Source: Erythrocercus mccallii (taxonomy: Eukaryota; Chordata; Aves; Passeriformes; Dicruridae). From it: a stretch of 64,000 nucleotides of DNA. Shown piece after piece: positions 26,016-36,757 of this stretch; positions within the stretch are counted from its first letter, which is position 1; each line of letters opens with the position of its first letter. The translations under genes and the position numbers were made by a program. The notes under the pieces were generated by a model, which was not told the DNA's origin, did not search any database, and saw only the letters and a list, made by a program, of their open reading frames with translations. The stretch spans positions 62,001-126,000 of the forward strand of contig VZRG01000873.1 in assembly GCA_013397435.1 (NCBI GenBank). The letters run 5' to 3'.

Positions 26016-29000
26016 AGAACACCATTACTCTCTGGGATTAAAAAATAGAACAAAACCAAAACACCACACAAAATAAACAACAACAAACCACAAAAAAAAC
26101 CCCCAACAAGCAGGAAAATCAATTTCTCCTTTACAGGGATGTGTCTTCTTAACTGATCAGCCATGAAAGTGCTGCTTTTTGCAACAGGATCTCATGAGAA
26201 TATCAGGTAAGGCTCAGCTGGGACAGTCACTGTGAGTGACCTTCATTACCCATTTATAATCTAATATCTGCCTGGGCCTGTGGGAATGAAGAAGCTGACT
26301 TCCAAAGGCCAACTCAAGGATGGGCTCCATTTTCAACATCCTCTAAATTTACTGTCTTTGAAATGAAGCCAACTGACAAGGATGACATGTCCCTTTCTCA
26401 TAAACCAGGTCTGCTTTCAGAGCAAGTATCTCAGCTGATGATCACTCCAGTTGTGTTTGATAAATGATTCCTGGAAGATCACCACTCTGCTTGCTGCTCT
26501 GCCCCTCCACTGGAGCTCCGAAGCACTCTGACACACCTCACAAAGGTGGGCATCAATAGAGTTCACAAGTTGTACAGTGAAGTGACCCATCCACAGCAGA
26601 GTGAACACCACTGAGCAGCTCTGGGAGCTTCCCTATCAGTAACATGCACTACCACGGCAGCTGGTGGAGCCAAAAAAGAAAGGATGATCCAACTCTTAAT
26701 AACTTGCGCCACTGAAAAAAATAATCTTGCCACTCCCAACCTTGCCTCCAGTAGGTTCTGATTCGCTTCACATCAACAAAAAAGTAACCAGAACAGAGAA
26801 GATGAGAACCAAAAGAGCAGACAAAAGGGAAGTCTTGTGAGAGTTTAATAAACTGCATCAACTCGCTGAAGGCTTACAGAAGTATTAAGGCTCACAGAAG
26901 GCAAGGAAAAGGACTGGATAACTGGAAGCCAGAGAAGTGAGAAGACAGAGTGCAGCACGGAGAGGGACAGAACTGTTAGATCAACTTGGTCAACTTATTA
27001 AGCCATCCCACAGGTGATCTAGCCTTGTATCTGTGTCAGGGGTTTTATATCACAGCTACCAAAACTCACAGTCCAGGACTGCTGGGGTGTCTCCTACCTG
27101 TCAGACCCACAGCATGGATGTCACCTGGTTACAGGGACCTGCTTTACAAACCCAAACTACAGAGCTAGAAGGTGTCTGCCCTGTGGGGAACAGGCTGTTC
27201 CAACACACACAACTTGTTATGTGAACCTCTCGATATTTCTTTTGTGTGATACAAAATACCAGCAAAAGGAACAGTGCTCTGGCACACAGCAATTTTGGAG
27301 ACATGAAGGACAGCAGCTGTGCCTGCTGTTCAAGGCTCAGTATTACACAAAATGATGAGGGTTGGTGTTATCTATGATTTAAGAGCCTCATATCCTGCTA
27401 GCCCTGGCTCATCCAGCTGGATGAAGCATTTTATTCTGATAACTTTTGCGTGCAACCTACTGACAATCTATGTGACTTCTAGTACCTGGATTAGTCCAGA
27501 AGAATTCCAAGATGTAATTACTGAAACACTGTGAATACACAACCCTTTAATTTGGATGATAAAAATAAAACAACCACGTGAGGTATTTTGTGGTTTACTA
27601 ACACTATAGGAAGCTTTTAATTTAAGAACCATTCCAAGACTACCTCCCCTTTAGTAATCTAAATATTTCTACAAGTACTGTCATATGATCTTAGACACTT
27701 TGTGTTATGGCATTACAAATATGACAGCAGCATTTTGATTATGCACAGCAAATCTCTCTGGGTTTAAAAGGTATGTCAGGCTGCATGTATTTGATAATAT
27801 ATTAAATGACACTTGGAAAGGTATTGAATAATTTACACCTTATCATAGCTCTTTCATGAGCATTTTATACAATTCCTTTCCACAGGCTTCAAAACAATAT
27901 CTAACTTTGTTTTTAAAACCAATTAAATGTGTTCTGCAATGTGTACCATGCAAGTGTATCACCTTATAAAAATGGAACTGACACTGGTACACTAGCTAAC
28001 AAATTTCCACAACATAAATTATTCACATCTCATCACCACATGATAGCATCACTACCATGGAAAGGATTCAGGAATCTTCTCCTTTCAAAGCTGGGATTTC
28101 ACAGTAATATCAATGAAAAATTTCATGTGAGGGAAAATATCCACGTAGATCACAGAAACAAAAATACGTAACATACACAGAAGAGAATATGCAACATTCC
28201 TGACACAGGTTCTAAACATTCCTGACTTCTTTGAATTTGTTAAAATCAGGACCCTAAAGAGAATTAACAACAATCTGAAGATTGCCAACTGTGACATCTG
28301 CTAGAATATAATAATTCCATTTGCAAGAAATTAAGTATAGACTATTTACAATAATTTTGCACAAGGTATGTGCAGCCTCTTAAATAACCAACAACTTCTG
28401 CACAGATTGTGGTTACGAAGATAAACCACAGAAACAGATGCACGACGCCCCTGCAATGAATGAGCAACCACAGTAATCTATTCTTTGGTTTAATCTCTAT
28501 ATGGTTTATTGGTATTTTACAACTCTGAGTGCCCCATTTTCTCAAGTAAACTACCATGTCTTTCTGCAAATAAATTTTAGTTTCCTCTTGTCTTTCTGCC
28601 AGAAAAGTGGACAGAGCTTACTTCCTTCGTCTCCTGAGCAGGCACCACCAGCTTACTCTCCTAAAAAGCTGAAAAAACGTAGGTCATGCCACTTCTTTTA
28701 ATCAACTAACCAGCATCATGAAAAACCTCAGCAAATGTGCCCAGGCTATGAAAAAAACCCCAAATTCTGTGGTTATCTTTCTACTGTTCACCGTTCCTGG
28801 TATAACTGGAGAAGATCACAGTGAGAAGGAAGACAGATATCACTTATTGCTCTGGGCCTCAATATAAGTAAGTTTAACAACTGAGAAGTTTCATAACAGC
28901 AGAGGGATAAAATGATTTTTGACTGCATTTCACTCTTTCCAAATCGCATTTCTCCTATTCAGTCTATAGATAAGTACAATCAGTACTTAACAATATCCTT

Positions 29001-29406
29001 TTGGCTTTATTTTAAAGAACAAGATTTATCCTTTTAAAAATTGCGGCTATGTGTTTATATCTCAACTAGGAATAGCATACCTGTCCTGAAACTTTTAAGT
29101 ATGACAAAACTTGGAGATTTCAGCACAAATGATAAGGAGATTTCTGTTCCTATTTTATGCTTCCTCTAAATTCCAGGTTTCTCTTCAGTTTGCAGAAAAC
29201 CCCTTAAAACAAAAAAAAACCCTTCAAAGCAAACAAAACATTGTTCACAGCTCTCAGTGAGAAGTCTGGTGGGTTTATTTCCCCCCATTCCAGCAGCTCT
29301 ATTCCACTGCAAGAAGACCTTTCTTAGTAAACCAATTTACAGAGTATTTTTTACAACAAGGCAGGAAGACTTATATGACTGACATTGAACAGACTTATGC
29401 TCTTAC

Positions 29407-29573
29407 TTCCATTCTTCTGGAGGGTGGGCTAGTTCAAATTTCTCTCTCACATTGGACACCCCCATGTCCAGGTGTAGCCAGTGAACTTCCTCAGACTGCA
29501 GGTGACTGAGCCGTAACCCATAGCAGGCCACATTTTTCACTTTGTGACTGTCCACGATCTTCTGAATTATGCC
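29407..29573 (-). CDS. PTK2: PTK2 coding exon 2 (FAK residues 66-121, FERM F1)
   Basis: This 167-nt exon starts after a TTTTAG acceptor with GGC-ATA-ATT (Gly-Ile-Ile) and ends TGG-AA at a GTAAGA donor, phase 2, so Lys121 is split with the next exon. It encodes GIIQKIVDSHKVKNVACYG through ELAHPPEEW, which is most of the FERM F1 lobe. F1 packs against the kinase N-lobe in autoinhibited FAK and is reported to contain a nuclear export signal. Residues such as N79, L85, L100, N106 and F111 follow the bird rather than the mammal version as I recall them. The frame joins cleanly to exons 1 and 3. Confidence 0.97.
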
Positions 29574-30734
29574 CTAAAACAGAGAAACACATACTCCTTA
29601 CAAGCTGTAAAATACAATAAATATATATATTTTTAATTTTAAATATTAACATGTAATACCCTACACAAAATACTAAGCAGCACATAGGTAGCAACTTTAT
29701 TACAAATGCTAAACATATTTTATTGTAGGCTACTCTTTCACACAATCAGTTACAATTGCTGAAGTTTTACCAGCACAACTTCAGAAAACATCAGTAAGTA
29801 TGTTCCATGCATCTTATCAGATTTAGGCCAGTATTTCCTCTATGTAAAACAGAGTAATATAAAAGCCAAAATTTCAAAAGCAGCTTTGTGGATGAAAGCA
29901 AGATGTATTAGTTCAAAAAAACCCACCAGCAGCCTTTAAAAGTCACTCTCCATCAAGAATCAGAAAATCATCTTGGAGTTTCATCCCCTTTAGTTCCCCA
30001 ACAGCAAGGATTTCATAGGTCAAACCACAGGCCCTGGGTTTCCTTCCCCCTCCTCCCCTAACTCATTTGAGATTCAGTAGAGATCCCTTATAAAACCAGG
30101 CAAGAGACAATTATTTGGGAACGTTATCAAACACAACAAATGTTGTTTGCCCTGAGGTAAACTGCAGAGTTTGAGGATCTCTTGCCCAAGACGGGAACCT
30201 TTTACATAAACCCGTAGCAGACTGCCATGTCAGACATCAGAAAGATCAGACACACAGTAACTTGAAATCAAATGTGTCAGTGGAGCAGGGATGAGCAACC
30301 TTTCAGGTGCAGCGTGCCAGGCTGTCCTGCTCTCATCTCGATTAGGGAGCCAGCAGGAGCTCTGCTGTCACCTCACAACCCTGGCAAAGGGAAGCTGCTG
30401 TGTCTCTCTGCAAGGCAGCAGATCCCTGCTGCAGGAGCTCAGAGCTCAGCAGGGGCTATCACTGCTCGCAGACACTTCTCTCAGGCATTCACAGGCCTTT
30501 GCTTCTGTGCCTGTAATGGTCTGAAAATTTCCTACTTAAAAAGCTCATACAGGTACACATACAGATGCACACATTGCTGATTCTTGTTCAGAATTCCAGC
30601 AAAACATCAACACACAACCAGTGAAAGTTCTATGGGAGCCAGAGGTGGCCCTCCAGAGTGAGCTAGATGAGAGTGTTTTCTATAGGATGATACTGTGGCT
30701 CTGGGGCGTAAGTAGGGTGAGGACATGCTATGGG

Positions 30735-31110
30735 GGGCCTAACCTGGAGAAAAGGAGGCTCAGGGGGGGCATTAATGCTCTCCTCAATTCTCTGACAGGG
30801 GGGTGAAGCCAGGTGGGGGTCAGACTCTTCTCCCATGGAACAAGGGATAGGATGACAGGAAATGGCCCCGAGCTGCATCAAGGAAGGTTTAGATTGTGTA
30901 TTAGGAACAATTTATTCACTGAAAGGGTGAAAGCCTGGGAACTGGCTGGCCTGTGGAAGTGGAGGAGTCATCATGCCTTGAAGTGTTCATAAACCATGTG
31001 GATGTGGCACTTGAGGACATTGTTCAGTGGTGAACTTGATCGTGGTGCTGGTTCATAGTTGGATCTGATGACCTAAGCAGTCTTTCCCAACCTAAATGAC
31101 TTTGTGATTG
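30735..31110 (+). mobile_element. CR1 LINE 3' fragment (plus orientation)
   Basis: CCTAACCTGGAGAAAAGGAG, CAGACTCTTCTCCCATGGAA, TTATTCACTGAAAGGGTG, a GTGGATGTGGCACTTGAGGA segment and CCCAACCTAAATGACTTTGT mark the CR1 3' region. It is about 0.38 kb and fairly diverged. Confidence 0.9.
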
Positions 31111-31430
31111 CTTCCCAAAATTTATTGTTTAAATAAACAAACCCCAAAGAAATTGTTTAAAACCCTGATTTTGCAAATTAAGCAAGCAGAAAGCTAACTG
31201 CAAAAAGAGAATTAAGGAAGCACTAAATCTGAATGGAGGAGGAAGATGACATGTGTAGGAGTGGAATCATGCTGTTGGTGAGGTGATATCAAGCTGTTAA
31301 ATCAGCTCATACATCTCCTCAAACTGCAACCTTTAAATAATCTTTCAGAAGCAACACAGTGCACAGCGAAATATAAAACAACATTCTTTCAAGCCTACAG
31401 GAAGGAAACACAAGCCACGTTTAGTAAGTT

Positions 31431-31540
31431 CATAGAGACTGAGTTAGAAGAGGTTCATCAAGCCCAACAGGACCCTGTGTCCGAGAGCAGCAATACAAGC
31501 ATCCTCAGAAGCATCTTTTTGGTTCAGAACCTGCAGTGCC
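31431..31540 (-). mobile_element. Possible old CR1 3' fragment (minus orientation)
   Basis: CATAGAGACTGAGTTAGAAG, then TTCATCAAGCCCAACAGGAC and TGTCCGAGAGCA resemble the reverse-complement 3' end of a CR1 subfamily. Divergence is high and there are few landmarks, so this is tentative. Confidence 0.4.
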
Positions 31541-31824
31541 CCAATTTCCCTTGTCTCCCATGCCCTGGGGCTGGCCATCCAGTGCTAAGTGGATGGCGAG
31601 CCCAGACCTGAAGGAAGATGGACAGCAGCAGCAAAGCAAACAGGAGGCTTGCAGAGGGCTGGTATAGCGTGGAAGGGAAACGTCACAACACCGGGCAAAT
31701 CCAAGCTTTCAAGCAGCTGGCAGCACCACAGATTCACCAGCCACAGCCTGTCCTGACAGCCAGAAGGTGCCCGAGCTGCCGGGACAAAGGTCTGAGCAAA
31801 CGAGCAGCTCCCTGCAGGCAACTC

Positions 31825-31884
31825 GGTAACACAACTCAAGGTAACACAACTCAAGGTAAAACAACTCAAGGTAAAACAACTCAA
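31825..31884 (+). repeat. 15-bp minisatellite, four copies
   Basis: Unit GGTAACACAACTCAA occurs twice, then GGTAAAACAACTCAA twice, with no other differences. The period is a multiple of three and the unit is stop-free in one frame on each strand, which inflates overlapping open frames. Confidence 0.95.
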
Positions 31885-31947
31885 GGAGGAGCCAGAGCAG
31901 CCACAGATGGGGGCCAGGGGATGAGGCAACACCAGGCAAGCACACAG

Positions 31948-31995
31948 GAACACTTCCCCCAAGTGCTCTACAAGAACACTTCCCCCAAGTGCTCT
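31948..31995 (+). repeat. 26-bp period tandem duplication
   Basis: A 22-bp core beginning GAACACTTCCCCCAAG and ending TGCTCT is present identically at 31948-31969 and 31974-31995, separated by four bases. Confidence 0.95.
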
Positions 31996-33328
31996 CCTAA
32001 CCTCAGACTATTTTTATCCCAGTGGATTTCCAAAGCCAAGCATTGTTTCTGTCGTTCATCAGCCTCCAGTGAAACTCTTCCAATTATTCGTCCTGTCTCC
32101 TCCTAAAGCAGTTCATTTTTTGCAACCTTCCCCAGCAATTCCAAAGGTCTATTATCAGGTCAGTGAACGTTTTAAATCTGCATTAAATGTAAATTGTTTA
32201 AGTTTGTTTCTTGCCTGCATTTGAGGCTCTTTGTATCACAAACTATAAAGGAGAACAGTTGCCTGTCTCCCTGGAAACCCTCACCACCACCAACTATCCT
32301 CAGAAGAGAGAGAGGCATATTTAACCTCTTCTTCACCCAAAGGACAAGATCTGCTTAGTTAGTAAAGCCTAACATTTTGGCGAGCTCTCATCCAAAGGGA
32401 ATGGTGCCAGCTTTTCTATATGCAAACAGAAGAGATTCATTCATTTTCATTCCTTCCTGCACTCTGCATGTAACATATAGCACCATGTTTCGGAAATCCA
32501 TCCCTCCCCCCATCTCTGACACTGTCAGTTGATAATGAAAATGGAGTTTCATGTTCTTAGATGATTGTTATGCCTGCTGTGATAAGAAATGGCTTTGGAA
32601 AGGAAAAAATTATGGTAAAATTATCTGTGACCATGAACCACTGAGACTACTGATGTGTAAGGCTCAGCTGAAACCATTAGTGCTTACTGAGGGAAGAATC
32701 AAGATGGGCATCTCAGACCCTCTAGTCTTCAGGCTGGGATTTCAAAAGGACTGAATGTTATAGATGAACATAAGGATTAATTCGTGCAAGAATAATTTTT
32801 TGTAAATATGTGTTGTTAGTAATTCAGAAAATGTTTTTTATATAAGCAAGTTTCTCAGACAAACCACAATTTGAGAAACTGAAGTCCAGAGGGAGGGGAC
32901 TTTCATCATATTCCAGGAATAGGTGGGGGAGAAATTGTTTCCCAAAACAGAAAGGACTCACCATTCATTCCACCTTGCCACAACTGATAACCAAAAGGAG
33001 GTGTGAAGAAGCTATTTACCCTCATCAAGAACACCCCTCCCCAAATGATTCCATTCAAGCAGGACTATACACCTTTCCAACAGTTCCAAAAATAGCTCCA
33101 GAAACAAGCACCGGCCATCAAGAAACATCAACCCCTCCTCAGGCTGAAGTAAAGGTTCTTTTCAATCGAACCTGAAGTAATCAAAAGACTGGTACTGCCG
33201 TTTCAACCAGATCAGGAAACCCATCCAGCCGTACCTGAAACTACATTGTTCAAGCAAGAAAACCATTTTCCTGTCACAAAAACTGTATTCTTCCACTGTA
33301 AGCCCTAGCCAGGGGCTACAGAAAACCG

Positions 33329-33335
33329 TATAAAA
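33329..33335 (+). promoter_or_regulatory. TATA box of the putative LTR
   Basis: TATAAAA lies about 145 nt upstream of an AATAAA, the spacing expected for the U3 promoter and R/U5 polyadenylation signal of an LTR. Activity is inferred only. Confidence 0.4.
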
Positions 33336-33479
33336 CCTGGACCACAGAAAGACAATGTGTGGACAGAGAGGCATTGCACAGATAGATCGTGTCATTCTGT
33401 TCCACCAGTGCCGGGGTCCTAGGCCAGCGCTTTGGGCTTTTGGCTCGTGACTTTTTAATTTTTTATCCATTTTGTAATC

Positions 33480-33485
33480 AATAAA
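33480..33485 (+). terminator. Polyadenylation signal of the putative LTR
   Basis: AATAAA within TAATCAATAAATTTATT, downstream of the TATA box and about 46 nt before the proposed LTR end. It is antisense to PTK2, so it should not terminate the PTK2 transcript. Confidence 0.4.
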
Positions 33486-36199
33486 TTTATTATGATTATT
33501 AATAACTGAACTGGCGAATTCATTTATAACACTGAAGAAGTCAGATGTCCTAACTCCCACCAAAATCGAGCAAGATTTTAAGCCTCTCTCTTTTTTGTAC
33601 CATCAATCAAGCCTAAACCTATCACAGAATCAAAAATAAAAACAGACATATTTTCTGATTTATGTAAGAAGGGTGAGGTATGCTGCGAGGTAGTTGTTGT
33701 CAGCCCAAGAAAATAATTAGCAACAATTAGTACATGCTGCAACTCAAGAAAAAGCACTAACACTAAGGAGACAGCAGAATGGGTACATAGGAGGTCAAGT
33801 GCAAGTGTTGGAAAATATATTTTTAAAAGCCATGTATTGTCAGGAAGGAAGAAGTGGTGTTTTATATGAAACGAACACACAAAGTGCTTCTCTTCACTGC
33901 TGTTTAGGAAAGCTGCAGAGCTCATTCCAGGTGCTATCAACCCACAGTCAGAACCAAAAACCGGAGAAATAAGGAAACGTGGTGATTAAGACACTCAAAA
34001 TGGCTGGTTTGCAGTCTCTAGTAAAACATCTATTTGCTTATATGCTTCTTTATTAATAAACCAGAGGATTTGAATTTAAAAACATTTAGAGCCACACATC
34101 CCATCAAGAGAACCCAGCAGAGAACAGGGAGGCTCATCCAGTCCCAGGGACTTGCCCAGCCCTGGCTGCTCTTCCCAAACAGACCAAGATTAATCCCCAA
34201 GGCTTGCACTGGCACTACAGCCAGCCTCAGGACACTACATTTAACTCCCATTAGTAGTAAATAACATGTTGAGTCTCCTCAGGTCCTGGGCAACCTCCAC
34301 AGACCCAGGAGATGCCTGGAGTGTCCAACAAAGCCACTGCCATCACTCCAGGATGGGTGACAGCCTCTGTGCCTTCCACAGTGGCTCTGTGAGAAGCCTT
34401 GCCAAAGCAGCTCGATGTTCTCAGTGGCAGTGATAAGAATGAATAATCAGAAGTTTCCAGACAAACAACTTAACTGCTTAACCACTGCACAAAAGCAACT
34501 GCTGAGACATGTCACCACAATCTTTTAGCTGGAAGCACAGCCAAAGAAATCTCCAGACTCTACTGCAACCAGCCTTTCAGTTCAGGAAGTTCCTCCGACG
34601 GATTGCTGAGTGGAAAAAAATGGGTAAGGACCATCAGTTTCAACCTGGACGACAAACTTCTGACCTCAAATTAATCACAGCTAGAAGTACTTGTTGGAGA
34701 GCTTGACTCCAGCAGAAACCTAACACAGAATGAGATTTCACTTTGGATACAGGGGATCCCTACACAAATCTAAATTCCCATGAGGAGTTTTCATGTGCTT
34801 GTTGGCAGCTTCCTACAACTGCAAGGCAGTCACACAATCATCTGCCACTTGAATGAGGTTTACTGTAATCACATTGATTTTAATTAGGTTTCTGAAGCTG
34901 ACATTTACATCCTGAACATAAAATAGACTAGTACAGCTGAGCAAGAGACAGTGGGAAGCCTTTAGAGGAATTTCCTATCAATAACAGGCAAGGGATAGGT
35001 GACCTTTCCCTCCCTTTACCCCAGAGAGAAGAAGAAAAAGCTTTTTCTATACGTAGAAAACTGGATAGCACTCATTTTTACTTATTTGTCTAAAGAACCC
35101 AGAGATATGCATCATAGCTAATTTAAAAAAATAGATTAATATATGCCCTAAATTAGGAGAATGTGCCCAAACCCAGAATTTACAGTACAGTATATTTAGG
35201 AGAATGCTGAAAAATCAAGACAGAGCAGAGAAAGGCCAAAAGGCACACAGTACCCTTGGCTCTCCCAGTATGTATCAGTAATACTTTGCTTCTGTAAATG
35301 AGTGAAAATGAATTGCTTGCTTGTAAATTAACAAGACTAATGTGCTACTATGAATAAATTGAAGACAGAATAATATACTCCCAGTGTGACTACAAACCTA
35401 ATTTCCTTATTTAGTAGAAAGGAGAAAGTTTCTTGCACCAGAAAGTTTTTAAGTAGCAGCTCTGACATAGGCACAGCGTGCTAATGTTTGTGCAGCACTT
35501 CAAATATGTCAAACACTCTTTATATATCAAGTATTGTAATTCCAGATGACAGATTTATATGGGGGGGCTCAAATGAAAAGCTGAACAAAAGTGAATGGCA
35601 AAGGTCTGATGAAAATTAATTTATAATTTCCATAAAGGAGAACTCTAGAATATGCTCACTACACCAAAATCTGGGTTGTCCTCTGATAACACTATGTCTG
35701 ACAGCCAGAGCAAAAAGCCCACATTCCTCTTTTTCTCATTACTGTGCTTATCCAGCAAACACATTTGTGTATCGTATGATAAACAAGATTGGGAAACTGA
35801 TGAGGCTACACAAGAACTCTGCCCCTGAAGCCCAACAAGTTCATACTGAAACCACAGCCTGAACACAAGCTGTCCTGGTGGCCAGGATCCTGTCACCATT
35901 CCAGCACAGAGACACCTCAGCTCAAGCAACACATCCACCCAAGTGCCTCAGAGCCTTTCATATTCAAGCCATACTAAGATCTGTCATCCCAAATACCTCT
36001 CCGTGCCCACACAGAATTCCACAAGGAACCTTCCAAGCACACGCTGACAGCACTGACAGAGCAGAACTGGTACAGCCCTGCTTTACAGTCTTGGATTAAT
36101 CAGCACTTTTCTGATCCTACTGCACATTTCCCAAATAAATGCAATGCTGTTTTAAAAACTAATAATAAATTTAGTTTTCCAGAAGCTTAACATTCAAAG

Positions 36200-36757
36200 T
36201 AGTATGGGCAGCAGGGTGAGGGAGGGGATTCTGCCCCTCTGTTCAGACCCCACCTGCAGAGCTGCATCCAACTCTTGGAGGCCCAGCACAGGAAGGACAC
36301 GGAGCTGTTGGAGCAAGTCCAGAGGAGGCCACCAAGACTATCAGAGGGATGGAGCAGCTCCCCCATGGAGCCAGGCTGAAAGAATTGGGGCTGCTAAGCT
36401 TGGAGAAGAGAAGCTCCAGGAAGAACTTAAGAGACCCTTTCAAGTGCCTAAAGGGGCTCCAGGAGAGCTGGAGTGGGACTTTTTGCAAGAGTATGAAGTG
36501 ATAGGATATAGGCAACTGGCTTTAAATAGAAAGAGAGTAGGTTTAGGCTAGATATTATGAAGAAGTTTTTTTAGAATGACAGGGTAAAATACTGGACCAG
36601 GCTTCCCAGAGACGTGGTGGTGAGAAACACACAAGGCCAGGTTAGATTGGGCTCTGAGCAACCTGATCTAGTTGAGAATGTCCCTGCTCATTGCAGCAGG
36701 GTTGGAATAGATAACCTTTAAATGTCCTTTCTAACCCAGATTTTTCTGTGATTCTGT
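36200..36757 (+). mobile_element. CR1 LINE 3' fragment (plus orientation, longest copy)
   Basis: About 0.56 kb. It starts with GTATGGGCAGCAGGGTGAGG and CTGCATCCAACTCTTGGAG, runs through GTCCAGAGGAGGCCACCAAG, AGCTTGGAGAAGAGAAG and GGCTAGATATTATGAAGAAG, and ends CTAACCCAGATTTTTCTGTG. It includes the end of ORF2-like sequence and the 3' UTR. The 115-codon frame at 36204-36551 is a degraded shadow, not an intact reverse transcriptase. Confidence 0.93.

Larger units (their letters stand above)
23442..29406 (-). other. PTK2 intron between coding exons 2 and 3 (6.0 kb)
   Basis: GT-AG intron holding three CR1 fragments (24801-25014, 25388-25607, 25612-26015) and a 39-bp tandem duplication (24150-24233). 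The rest, including 26100-29400, is featureless to my reading. Confidence 0.9.
33165..33531 (+). mobile_element. Solo-LTR-like element of an endogenous retrovirus (tentative)
   Basis: A block of different composition carries retroviral-LTR-style signals in order: a TATAAAA box at 33329-33335, a GC-richer putative R region, an AATAAA polyadenylation signal at 33480-33485, and a 3' end at about 33531 terminating in CA. The 5' boundary is uncertain, with TG dinucleotides near 33144 and 33170. I could not see a matching target-site duplication, primer-binding site or any gag/pol/env-like coding next to it, so it would be a solo LTR if real. Avian genomes carry many ERVL- and ERVK-type LTRs; the exact family is not recognised. 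Confidence 0.5.

Noticed and set aside
31618..32106. 162-codon plus-strand open frame with a Gly-Asn/Lys-Thr-Thr-Gln repeat
   Set aside because: The frame is kept open by the 15-bp tandem array and by higher GC. It shows no homology, is antisense to PTK2, and has an equally open frame on the other strand.
33162..33563. 133-codon minus-strand open frame over the LTR-like block
   Set aside because: It runs antisense to the LTR signals, resembles no retroviral or host protein, and is best explained as a chance frame.
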